Part shown: piece after piece, positions 1-5,979 of the stretch | Position numbering within the stretch: position 1 is the first letter of the stretch | How the letters are laid out: every line of letters begins with the position of its first letter | Origin: an uncultured Armatimonadota bacterium | GTDB taxonomy: Bacteria; Armatimonadota; UBA5829; DTJY01 | Assembly (NCBI GenBank): GCA_937875395.1 | Contig: CALNCU010000043.1 | Location: 1 to 7,959, forward strand | Length of the DNA stretch: 7,959 bases | Reading direction: 5' to 3' | Translations under genes and position numbers: made by a program | Notes under the pieces: generated by a model | Told to the model about the DNA's origin: nothing | Database searches by the model: none | What the model saw: only the letters and a program-made list of their open reading frames with translations

Positions 1-1
1 A

Positions 2-667
2 TCCGTCCAGAGTGCGGCTCAGATGGTGGCAAAGAGAGACACAACCCTTGCTGCTCCTGCCATCCCTGTAGCAAAGCCTGCAACGGATGGTGCCGCATCC
101 AAGCCCATAGGTAAGCCCGTGCTGGTTGCCAAAGCATTCCCTAAAGAGAGTGCAGTTACGGTTGTCAAATCTGATGCAAAACTCTCCCTGCCCGCAATTC
201 CTACCGTTGCGCCCAAGCCGGTTAAGAAGACTACGGCAGCATCTAAACCAGCCAGCCAGCCTGCCAGTGCACCGGCTCCTGCAGTGAAGAATACGCCTGT
301 TCCTGCAAAGGCAGCAGTCTCTACTCCTGTAGAGAAGAAGCCTGCAGTAAAGGCATCTGCAAAGCCGGCGATAACGGCTCCGGCCGAGAAGACAGCCAAG
401 GAGCAGAGACCCGCCGAAAAATCCAAGATGATTGGAATACGGCCGCTCTTTGAGGGTGAAGGCAAGGTTTACTGGAATGAAGAGTACAAGTGCGTTCGTG
501 CGGTCAGCAAAAAGCATGATGTACGGTTCCAGATAGGCAGCCCGCAGGCCATAGTGAATGCCCAGGCAGTGAAGCTGGATCAGCCCTCCGTACTAGATGA
601 TGGGCGTGCGCTTGTACCGGAGACATTTATAATAGATACACTAAAAATGCAGATAAATGGTAAGTAA
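2..667 (+). CDS. Stalk-domain (copper amine oxidase N-terminal-like) surface protein, 3' part
   Basis: The reading frame is open to the left edge, and no ribosome site precedes the first ATG (position 23), so I read this as the C-terminal part of a longer protein. About 220 residues are visible. The first ~140 are a low-complexity linker rich in Ala, Pro, Lys and Val with AKPA/KPA-like repeats, typical of an extended spacer in an envelope or secreted protein. The last ~80 residues form a compact domain: IRPLFEGEGKVYW, then VRFQIGSPQAIVN, then a hydrophobic segment ending GRALVPETFIIDTL. This order matches the 'stalk' domain family (copper amine oxidase N-terminal-like, PF07833), which is common in cell-wall proteins of Firmicutes and Armatimonadota. 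The domain has no catalytic residues, and the enzymatic or wall-binding part, if any, lies upstream. A strong terminator follows 16 nt after the stop. The function of the whole protein cannot be judged from this fragment. Confidence 0.82.
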   Translation, partial: SVQSAAQMVAKRDTTLAAPAIPVAKPATDGAASKPIGKPVLVAKAFPKESAVTVVKSDAKLSLPAIPTVAPKPVKKTTAASKPASQPASAPAPAVKNTPVPAKAAVSTPVEKKPAVKASAKPAITAPAEKTAKEQRPAEKSKMIGIRPLFEGEGKVYWNEEYKCVRAVSKKHDVRFQIGSPQAIVNAQAVKLDQPSVLDDGRALVPETFIIDTLKMQINGK

Positions 668-683
668 ATAACCTGTAAGATAT

Positions 684-730
684 AAAATAAAACAGCCGGT
701 CTCCAAAGCGGAGGTCGGCTGTTTTATTTT
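684..730. terminator. Bidirectional intrinsic terminator between convergent genes
   Basis: The two arms are 684-704 and 710-730, with a 5-nt loop (AAAGC). All 21 positions pair, counting two adjacent G-U wobbles near the top. The core is CAGCCG/CGGCTG, with an A-rich tract on the left and TTTTATTTT on the right. The U-tract therefore works in either direction. It can end the stalk-protein transcript from the left and the FmdB transcript from the right. Confidence 0.92.
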
Positions 731-773
731 GTGAAGGCCAAACTATAAAAAGTTTATGGGTGCAATTATTAAG

Positions 774-1022
774 TTACGATTTGCAGGGGCACTCTGCGCA
801 GGGTTTTGATTCTGTATGCGCAGCCTGTGCGCAGCTGTTTTCACATTTAGGGTAATCATTTACATGGAATCCGGCGCCTTTAAAAACAATACCTACCGGA
901 TATAACAGCCTTTTTACTTTGCCCTTGCATTCCGGGCATTCCGTAAGAGGATTGTCGGTAATTTTTTGAACTTTCTCAAATATGTAGCTGCATTTTGTAC
1001 ACTGATAGCCGTATGTAGGCAC
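774..1022 (-). CDS. FmdB-family zinc-ribbon protein
   Basis: This 82-residue protein begins MPTYGYQCTKC, the hallmark start of the FmdB/CxxC_CxxC_SSSS family (PF09723). Cys8, Cys11, Cys29 and Cys32 form two CxxC pairs that should bind one zinc. The segment after them (RLLYPVGIVFKGAGFHVNDYP) is also characteristic of the family. The tail adds five more cysteines (60, 64, 75, 78, 80), a short Cys-rich extension that could bind a second metal; that is inference. Members were first described near formamidase genes and named putative regulators, but their molecular role is not established. The start is GTG at 1022, supported by AGAGG 7 nt upstream. The gene is monocistronic: it ends at a shared terminator and has its own promoter. 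It is divergent from the M48 protease gene. Confidence 0.9.
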   Translation of the reverse strand: MPTYGYQCTKCSYIFEKVQKITDNPLTECPECKGKVKRLLYPVGIVFKGAGFHVNDYPKCENSCAQAAHTESKPCAECPCKS

Positions 1023-1029
1023 GATACTA

Positions 1030-1034
1030 CCTCT
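1030..1034 (-). promoter_or_regulatory. Ribosome binding site deciding the GTG start of the FmdB gene
   Basis: AGAGG on the minus strand lies 7 nt before GTG at 1022. No ATG is available in the right place, and the family N-terminus MPTYGY starts exactly here, so GTG is the likely initiation codon. Confidence 0.7.
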
Positions 1035-1066
1035 TTCTTTAGCACTCCAGAGGAAACTGTGCTAAT

Positions 1067-1095
1067 ATTATAGCAAGAGTTAATCTCATCCGCAA
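1067..1095 (-). promoter_or_regulatory. Sigma-70-type promoter of the FmdB gene
   Basis: Read on the minus strand, TTGCGG (1090-1095) and a perfect TATAAT (1067-1072) are separated by exactly 17 nt. Transcription would start near 1060, leaving a leader of about 38 nt before the GTG. A 7-bp inverted repeat (1039-1045 and 1059-1065) lies at the expected start point. Confidence 0.65.
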
Positions 1096-1113
1096 CCTTT
1101 TTGATGCTTTATA

Positions 1114-1142
1114 TTGCCCTGGTGCGTATAATGGCCTATACT
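1114..1142 (+). promoter_or_regulatory. Candidate promoter of the M48 protease gene
   Basis: TTGCCC (1114-1119) and TATACT (1137-1142) are 17 nt apart. A perfect TATAAT also occurs at 1127-1132, but its best upstream partner, TTGATG at 1101-1106, is 20 nt away. Either could drive the gene, leaving a leader of about 95-105 nt before the ATG at 1245. The choice between them is uncertain. Confidence 0.45.
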
Positions 1143-1244
1143 GTTTATACTGGTGTTTCTTAGGTGAAATGCAGAACTATTTACAGGCAAAAACGTCTTA
1201 ATTAATAATAGGCATATTTGTTCAAAATGCTTAAGGGGAACCTG

Positions 1245-2414
1245 ATGATTGCTGGCAGAATAAGCGTTGTTCGTTGGAAGTACATTCTGATTGCGGCTCT
1301 CCTATGCCTTGCCATGGCTATGCCGTTGCATGCCGAAGAGGCAGAGGATGAGGTTAAGATAGGGAACAACGCTGCCACGCAGGTAGATAAAGAATCCAAG
1401 TTTATTACAGATCCGGTCCTTGTGCAGAGGGTGCAGGCCATAGGCAAGGCTGTGGCAGATGTGGCAAACACAAAAGAGGTTCCCGCTGCTTACGGAAGTT
1501 CCAAGGTAGCAAAGTTTAATTACAGTTTTAAGATTTTGGATGATAAAGAGATAAACGCATTCTCTCTTCCCGGGGGGCATGTATACATCAACAAGGGGCT
1601 TCTTGATTATGTGCAGTCTGATGATGAGCTGGCGGGTGTTATGGCCCACGAGGTTGCGCATGCCGCCCACCATCATGCCATGCATCTTATAAAGACTCAG
1701 CAGCAGCAGATGCTGGGCGTAGGCGTGGCTGTTCTTGCAAGTATTCTGGCCGGCGCCAAGGGCGGTGATATGGCGGGGATTGCTTACATGGCAAACCTGA
1801 TTAACATAGCCAAAATGAGCGATTACGGCAAAGAGGCCGAGTTTGATGCAGACCGGACCGCCGTGGCTTTTATGGCAGGCACAAAATATAATCCGGTTGG
1901 AATGCTTACCTTCATGGAAAGGCTTGCACGAGATGAAATACGGAAGCCAGAGGTAAATTACGGCATTTTTGCAAACCACCCGCCGTCCAGGCTTAGAGCC
2001 TCTGCCATACTAAAAGAAGTGAAGGCGCTTGGCCTGCCCATAAACCGCCGGTTGGTAACAAAATATGTAAAGGTAGAAGTAAAATCCGTAAAGCTGGAAA
2101 GTGGCGAAAGCCTCTCTGAAGTATGGGTGGGGGATACAAAGATTGTACGCCTGGCAGATATAGGCAAAACAAAGTCTCTGGATAGAGCAGATGAGCTTGC
2201 GGATAGATTGGGCGACCTGCTTGATGCCGGCGCAGGCATGAAAGATGTCCGCATGGGCCCCGGAGGCACATCCGTTATACTCATGGGAACAACTTTTTAT
2301 ACTCCCACTGCAGATGATGCAGCGCTTGCCGGACAGAGCATAAGCAAACTGGCAGATTCAGTAGCCAAAGCCCTGCAGATGGTATTCCATAAAGAGAAAA
2401 TTCAATCTTTATAG
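1245..2414 (+). CDS. Secreted M48-family zinc metalloprotease with extra C-terminal module
   Basis: I chose ATG 1245 because AAGGGG (1233-1238) lies 6 nt upstream; this gives 389 residues and a clean signal peptide. Residues 1-30 have positive charges, then a hydrophobic core (YILIAALLCLAMAMP), then LHA before a run of acidic residues, so cleavage after Ala30 is likely. The protease domain covers roughly residues 40-260. It shows the M48 opening (VKIGNNAA), the zinc motif HEVAH at 135-139, and the third ligand Glu199 in EAEFDADR with Asp203. A hydrophobic stretch lies between the motifs, and NHPPSRLR follows. M48 proteins of this type (Loi/BepA-like) degrade or fold-check proteins in the envelope. 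About 120 residues beyond the usual catalytic core (267-389) form a separate module of unknown role. The gene ends 5 bp from the convergent SRPBCC gene. Confidence 0.92.
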   Translation: MIAGRISVVRWKYILIAALLCLAMAMPLHAEEAEDEVKIGNNAATQVDKESKFITDPVLVQRVQAIGKAVADVANTKEVPAAYGSSKVAKFNYSFKILDDKEINAFSLPGGHVYINKGLLDYVQSDDELAGVMAHEVAHAAHHHAMHLIKTQQQQMLGVGVAVLASILAGAKGGDMAGIAYMANLINIAKMSDYGKEAEFDADRTAVAFMAGTKYNPVGMLTFMERLARDEIRKPEVNYGIFANHPPSRLRASAILKEVKALGLPINRRLVTKYVKVEVKSVKLESGESLSEVWVGDTKIVRLADIGKTKSLDRADELADRLGDLLDAGAGMKDVRMGPGGTSVILMGTTFYTPTADDAALAGQSISKLADSVAKALQMVFHKEKIQSL

Positions 2415-2419
2415 CTCTG

Positions 2420-2842
2420 CTATGCGGCTTCTACCCTTGCTTTAAAATTATCCAGATCCCGCGCTATAGCATCATCAAAATCCGCTCCCACAAACAGCGC
2501 CTCTGCCATATCACCTATAATGCTTACCGGCGGGTTATATTCAAAGTGCACGGTTATTTTGGTACCGCCTCCATGCGGTTCAAAGCTTACCCATCCGCTG
2601 TTCTCAAAGCCGGAAGTCGATTTCCAGGCTATCTTCCGGTCCTCCACAATCTCCGTTGTCAGAGCATCCCATTCCTGGGTTAATCCCATAAAATTTCCCT
2701 TCCAATGCGATCTATTCCCATCCAGCATCTTCACTTCTTTTACGCTGGACATATACTGCGGAAAGTTCTCCAGGTTGCGCCACATCATAAAGACTTCATG
2801 CACAGGGGCATCTACAATTATGGTTCCTTCATGTACGGCCAT
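2420..2842 (-). CDS. SRPBCC (START-like, polyketide cyclase/dehydrase-like) protein
   Basis: This 140-residue single-domain protein resembles the bacterial SRPBCC family (polyketide_cyc/COQ10-like). It starts with a beta strand and the typical VDAPVHEVFMMWRNLENFPQYMSSVKEV helix region. It then has alternating strands (HWKGNFMG, EWDALTTEIVEDRKIAWKS, GWVSFEPHGGGTKITVHFEY) and a long C-terminal helix (AIARDLDNFKARVEA). The fold makes a hydrophobic cavity that binds lipids or other small apolar ligands; the ligand here is unknown. There is no signal peptide, so it should be cytoplasmic. The start at 2842 is backed by ACGGAGG (2851-2857) 8 nt upstream. The gene appears monocistronic and converges on the M48 gene with a 5-bp gap. 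I found no strong promoter upstream, only a TATAGT at 2871-2876. Confidence 0.87.
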   Translation of the reverse strand: MAVHEGTIIVDAPVHEVFMMWRNLENFPQYMSSVKEVKMLDGNRSHWKGNFMGLTQEWDALTTEIVEDRKIAWKSTSGFENSGWVSFEPHGGGTKITVHFEYNPPVSIIGDMAEALFVGADFDDAIARDLDNFKARVEAA

Positions 2843-2971
2843 CAGATCTGCCTCCGTCTGATTTTTACTATAGCTTACCAGATTGGCGGTGATTTCAAAA
2901 CGTACACCATGTCTTTACGTAGCGGATAAAGAGTCTCTTGATAATAATCTATGCCTGCTTACGTATATAAC

Positions 2972-3000
2972 TGGCAATATTGTGCCGGTAATGATAAAAT
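2972..3000 (+). promoter_or_regulatory. Possible promoter of glnS
   Basis: TGGCAA (2972-2977) and TAAAAT (2995-3000) are 17 nt apart on the plus strand. The -10 box is reasonable and the -35 box is poor. The start would be near 3007, about 50 nt before the glnS ATG. An alternative, TTGATA (2938-2943) with TATATA (2964-2969), has a 20-nt spacer. The call is tentative. Confidence 0.35.
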
Positions 3001-3014
3001 GTTGTAGTTTTGTA

Positions 3015-3035
3015 CAGCCGTGGACCGTGCGGCTG
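3015..3035 (+). other. GC-rich hairpin in the glnS leader
   Basis: CAGCCG (3015-3020) pairs with CGGCTG (3030-3035) around a 9-nt loop. It lies 7 nt before the AGGAG ribosome site of glnS. It is not followed by a U-tract, so it is not a terminator; it may modulate translation or message stability. The stem is only 6 bp, so this is a weak call. Confidence 0.35.
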
Positions 3036-3042
3036 CCTTATC

Positions 3043-3047
3043 AGGAG
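3043..3047 (+). promoter_or_regulatory. Ribosome binding site that sets the glnS start
   Basis: AGGAG lies 8 nt before the ATG at 3056. The frame is open upstream to 3020, but no upstream start codon has a ribosome site, so initiation at 3056 is preferred. Confidence 0.8.
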
Positions 3048-3055
3048 AAGTGTTT

Positions 3056-4804
3056 ATGTCAGGGTGCGAAGAAAAAGAGAGCATTACTAAAAATAATATA
3101 CCTATTTGTGCAAACGAGCCTGCGGACGCAGATTCACCAACAGATTTTATCCGCGAGGCCATAAAAAAAGACTTGGCGGAGGGACGTTTCAACCGCGTGC
3201 ACACACGTTTTCCACCGGAGCCGAACGCCTATCTGCACATAGGCCATGCCAAGGCCATATGGATAGATTACGGCATAGCCTGCGAATTTGGCGGCCTGTT
3301 TAACCTGCGCTTTGATGATACCAACCCCCTTAAGGAAGAGCAGGAATTTGTTGATGCCATCCTTGAGGACGTTCGCTGGCTGGGTGCGGATTGGGATGAC
3401 CGGCTCTTCTTTGCATCGGACTACTTTGACCAGATGTACGACTGGGCCGTTGACCTTATAAAGAAGGGGAAGGCCTACGTATGCGATCTGTCTGCAGAAG
3501 AAGTAAGTAAAACCAGAGGCACTTTAACCCAGCCGGGCATAGACAGCCCGTACCGTAACAGGAACATGGAAGAGAACCTGGACCTGTTCCATCGCATGAG
3601 AGCGGGCGAGTTCCCGGATGGAGCGCGTACCCTTCGCGCCAAAATAGACATGGCCTCTCCCAACCTGAACCTTCGTGACCCGGTTATGTACAGAATCCGG
3701 CACGCGGGGCATCACAGGCAGGGCGACAAATGGTGCATCTACCCGGCGTACGACTGGGCGCACGGCCTTGAAGATTCCATAGAAGGCATAACACACTCCC
3801 TCTGTTCGCTGGAATACGAGAACCACCGCCCGCTATATGACTGGTTTCTTGATGAACTGGGCATATACCACCCGCGGCAGATAGAGTTTGCGCGCCTGAA
3901 CCTCAGCTATACTGTTATGAGCAAACGACGGTTTGTTGAGCTGGTCAACGGCAGCTATGTAGACGGCTATGAAGACCCAAGGCTGTGTACGCTGGCAGGG
4001 CTTCGCCGCCGCGGATATACCCCGCAGGCCATCCGCGAGTTCTGCAGAAGGATAGGCGTGGCAAAGACGGATAGCGTGGTAGATGTTGCCGTGCTGGAAG
4101 ATTGCGTGCGGGAAGACCTTAACAAGCGGGCCAACAGGGTGATGGCGGTAATGGACCCGCTTAAGGTTGTGCTTCTAAACTACCCGGAAGATACGGTGGA
4201 AGAGCTAGACCTTATAAATAACCCGGAGGACCCGGAGGCGGGGACTCGCAAGGTGCCCTTTGCCCGCGAGCTCTTTATAGAACAGGATGATTTCCGGGAG
4301 GTTCCGCCGCCAAAATTCTTCCGATTGGCGCCCGGACGCGAAGTACGCCTGAGAAACGCCTACTTTATAAAATGCGTTGATGTGATAAAGGATGAAAACG
4401 GCAAGGTGGTAGAGTTGCACTGCACCTACGACCCGGCTACCCGCGGCGGCGATGCCCCTGATGGGCGCAAGGTAAAGGCAACCCTACACTGGGTATCTGC
4501 AAAGCATGCGGTGGCGGCAGAGGCGCGTCTATACAACCATCTGTTCACAAAGCCAGTCCCGGATGATGTGGAAGAAGGGGAGAGTTACCTTTCAAACCTG
4601 AACCCGGATTCGCTGATTGTATCTACCTGCTATGTGGAGCCGAGCGTAATAGGCGCCAAGCCCGGCACCCGCTACCAGTTTGAACGTCAGGGCTATTTCT
4701 GCGTTGATCGCAATTCAACCGAGAAAAAGCTGTGCTTCAACCGCACGGTAACCCTGCGGGATTCCTGGTCCAAGATAGAAAAGGCAATGAAGAAGAAAGC
4801 CTGA
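3056..4804 (+). CDS. glnS: Glutaminyl-tRNA synthetase
   Basis: This 582-residue class I aminoacyl-tRNA synthetase charges tRNA-Gln with glutamine at the cost of ATP in the cytoplasm. The Rossmann core begins with TRFPPEPNAYLHIGHAKA, with HIGH at 61-64. The KMSKS-equivalent loop is VMSKR at 287-291. GlnRS-specific features include RFDDTNP, YPAYDWAHGLEDSIEGITHSL and SLEYENHRPLYDWFLDEL; these separate it from GluRS. The C-terminal half has the two beta-barrels of the anticodon-binding part, ending FNRTVTLRDSW. Length is near that of E. coli GlnRS (about 554), plus an N-terminal extension of about 25 residues (MSGCEEKESITKNN...) with no obvious domain. There is no YqeY fusion. Having GlnRS suggests direct glutaminylation rather than sole reliance on the GatCAB route. 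A hairpin and a tRNA-Gln(CTG) gene follow. Isoleucine codons are mostly ATA (20 of 28 by hand count). Confidence 0.98.
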   Translation: MSGCEEKESITKNNIPICANEPADADSPTDFIREAIKKDLAEGRFNRVHTRFPPEPNAYLHIGHAKAIWIDYGIACEFGGLFNLRFDDTNPLKEEQEFVDAILEDVRWLGADWDDRLFFASDYFDQMYDWAVDLIKKGKAYVCDLSAEEVSKTRGTLTQPGIDSPYRNRNMEENLDLFHRMRAGEFPDGARTLRAKIDMASPNLNLRDPVMYRIRHAGHHRQGDKWCIYPAYDWAHGLEDSIEGITHSLCSLEYENHRPLYDWFLDELGIYHPRQIEFARLNLSYTVMSKRRFVELVNGSYVDGYEDPRLCTLAGLRRRGYTPQAIREFCRRIGVAKTDSVVDVAVLEDCVREDLNKRANRVMAVMDPLKVVLLNYPEDTVEELDLINNPEDPEAGTRKVPFARELFIEQDDFREVPPPKFFRLAPGREVRLRNAYFIKCVDVIKDENGKVVELHCTYDPATRGGDAPDGRKVKATLHWVSAKHAVAAEARLYNHLFTKPVPDDVEEGESYLSNLNPDSLIVSTCYVEPSVIGAKPGTRYQFERQGYFCVDRNSTEKKLCFNRTVTLRDSWSKIEKAMKKKA

Positions 4805-4813
4805 TTTACGGCA

Positions 4814-4861
4814 TATACGGCGCTCTGCCGCCAAGTTTAATCTACGGCAGAGCGCCGTATA
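4814..4861 (+). terminator. Perfect 17-bp hairpin after glnS, probable terminator
   Basis: The arms 4814-4830 and 4845-4861 are perfectly complementary over 17 bp (core GGCGCTCTGCCG) with a 14-nt loop. It starts 9 nt after the glnS stop. There is no clean U-tract on either side, so it may stop transcription only partly, or protect the 3' end of the message. A near-direct repeat (ATTTACGGCA at 4804-4813, ATCTACGGCA at 4840-4849) is woven into the same structure. Confidence 0.65.
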
Positions 4862-4922
4862 ATCAAGTACAGTTTTAGCAGTAAATTAGTGCAGAATAGC
4901 GTATTTTATGCGGCCTGATGCC

Positions 4923-4951
4923 TTGACTTTTGGCATTGAATATGATAAAGT
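4923..4951 (+). promoter_or_regulatory. Promoter of the tRNA-Gln gene
   Basis: TTGACT (4923-4928) and TAAAGT (4946-4951) are separated by 17 nt. Transcription would start close to 4958, just before the tRNA at 4962. The stretch after the -10 box (GCGTCGC) is GC-rich, as in discriminators of growth-rate-controlled stable RNA promoters; that reading is inference. ATGCC (4918-4922) and GGCAT (4932-4936) form a small inverted repeat around the -35 box. Confidence 0.7.
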
Positions 4952-4961
4952 ATTGCGTCGC

Positions 4962-5036
4962 TGCCGGATAGCTCAATGGTAGAGCGCGTGCCTCTGGAGC
5001 ACGATGTTCTAGGTTCGAGTCCTAGTCCGGCAGCCA
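4962..5036 (+). tRNA. tRNA-Gln, anticodon CTG
   Basis: A full cloverleaf can be drawn. The acceptor stem TGCCGGA (4962-4968) pairs with TCCGGCA (5026-5032). The D stem is GCTC/GAGC. The anticodon stem CGTGC (4987-4991) pairs with GCACG (4999-5003) around loop CTCTGGA, giving anticodon CTG at 4994-4996, which reads CAG. The variable loop has 5 nt. The T stem CTAGG/CCTAG surrounds loop TTCGAGT. G73 is at 5033 and CCA is encoded at 5034-5036. The weak U1-A72 pair, G2-C71, discriminator G73, and U35 and G36 of the anticodon are all known GlnRS identity elements in E. coli. A short T-run follows the CCA. It lies downstream of glnS and has its own promoter. Because CTG reads only CAG, a tRNA-Gln(TTG) must exist elsewhere. 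Confidence 0.96.
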
Positions 5037-5071
5037 TTTTTATTCCTCGTGAAATACTCTCCAAGCGGTTC

Positions 5072-5956
5072 CTATGAATTAATTTCTTCCTTTATATCCT
5101 TGATCATCTTCATCATTCGCCGGCCGTATTCTACATAGTTTGCGTATTTTACACCTGCCTCCGTTTGGCCGGAATCTTCATGGAATACAGCGGCTATATG
5201 AGGTTCTATGGATATCCCGCCGTCATAGCCGCCTGCCAGCAGATCTTTAACAATCCGCCTGACATCGCCGTCTCCATCTCCGGGGTAGGTGAAAAGGGTC
5301 TTCTGATTCTCATTATCCCAGATGCCATCTTTTATGTGTACATACTCTATATAATCCTTCACATGCTGGTAGAACTCCCATGCCGACTGCTTGGGGTACG
5401 GCGCCGGTTTTGTGCGGTCATCCGTGAATACTGGGTTGCCGGTATCAAAAACAAGCCGCAGGCCCGGGACATTCTCTATAAGGCGCAGCGTATAAGTCCA
5501 GCCCATGCCGCCGTAGTTCATGCAGTTTTCATGCACCGGGGTTATGCCGGCATCAGTAAACATTTTATACAGCTCGCGCACACGCCTGAACCGTTCCTCC
5601 TCCATCTGATCATCCGGGGATCTATCCGGCAGCACGGCAAAGCTCATTATCCTCACAAGCTTTGTTCCCAGCCTTTGCATTCTGGGAATGGCGCGCCGCG
5701 TCTCTGCCAGAGAGCTGTCGAACGGTTCGTCTATGCGTTTACCCCAGTTGGCTATGGTGGAACCGAAGCAGTTTATGCTTACGCCGGAATCCTGGAGCCT
5801 GCCGCAGACATAATCAAAATCTTCATCGCTGATGTCGTGTATGATGCCGCTGCCAATTTTGCGGGATTCTATGTTCTTCCAGCCAAGTTCTTTTGTGGCT
5901 TGTATTTGGCCGTCTATATCTGCGGCCGCCTCATCTGCAAAACCGGTAAGGTACAT
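5072..5956 (-). CDS. Sugar phosphate isomerase/epimerase (AP endonuclease 2-type TIM barrel)
   Basis: This 294-residue protein belongs to the xylose-isomerase-like TIM-barrel family (PF01261). The N-terminus MYLTGFADEAAADIDGQIQATKELGW is typical of bacterial sugar phosphate isomerase/epimerases. Expected metal-binding positions are present: Glu143 in VHEN, Asp171 in VFDTGNP, His207 in YVHIKD and Glu251 in SIEPH. These usually hold a divalent metal for isomerisation, epimerisation or dehydration of a sugar or keto-sugar; the substrate here is unknown. An upstream ATG at 5983 overlaps the previous stop (ATGA), but I prefer 5956 because GGAGGG (5965-5970) is 8 nt before it and the family N-terminus starts there. 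The gap to the upstream Gfo/Idh/MocA gene is 23 bp, so the two form an operon. No hairpin terminator follows the stop before the tRNA on the other strand. Confidence 0.9.
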   Translation of the reverse strand: MYLTGFADEAAADIDGQIQATKELGWKNIESRKIGSGIIHDISDEDFDYVCGRLQDSGVSINCFGSTIANWGKRIDEPFDSSLAETRRAIPRMQRLGTKLVRIMSFAVLPDRSPDDQMEEERFRRVRELYKMFTDAGITPVHENCMNYGGMGWTYTLRLIENVPGLRLVFDTGNPVFTDDRTKPAPYPKQSAWEFYQHVKDYIEYVHIKDGIWDNENQKTLFTYPGDGDGDVRRIVKDLLAGGYDGGISIEPHIAAVFHEDSGQTEAGVKYANYVEYGRRMMKMIKDIKEEINS

Positions 5957-5979
5957 TTTTCTATCCCTCCAACATTCAA

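Noticed and set aside
23..400. Repetitive Ala/Pro/Lys coding DNA considered as a tandem repeat or CRISPR-like array
   Set aside because: The units vary in length and sequence and only the amino-acid composition is repeated, so it is a protein linker.
19..465. 148-codon open frame on the minus strand
   Set aside because: It is antisense to the Ala/Pro/Lys-rich linker. The Gly/Ala/Phe-rich translation is a product of the low-complexity DNA.
1137..1152. Two copies of TATACTG, 9 nt apart
   Set aside because: They are short and overlap a candidate -10 box. Without comparison this is not evidence for an operator.
1302..1979. 225-codon open frame on the minus strand
   Set aside because: It is the shadow of the M48 protease gene, whose signal peptide and HEVAH motif are unmistakable; the shadow has no start signal or domain.
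2389..2423. Small inverted repeats at the M48/SRPBCC junction (ATAAAGA/TCTTTAT and ATAGC/GCTAT)
   Set aside because: The stems are AT-rich or only 5 bp and lie within or across the stop codons. They are too weak to call a terminator.
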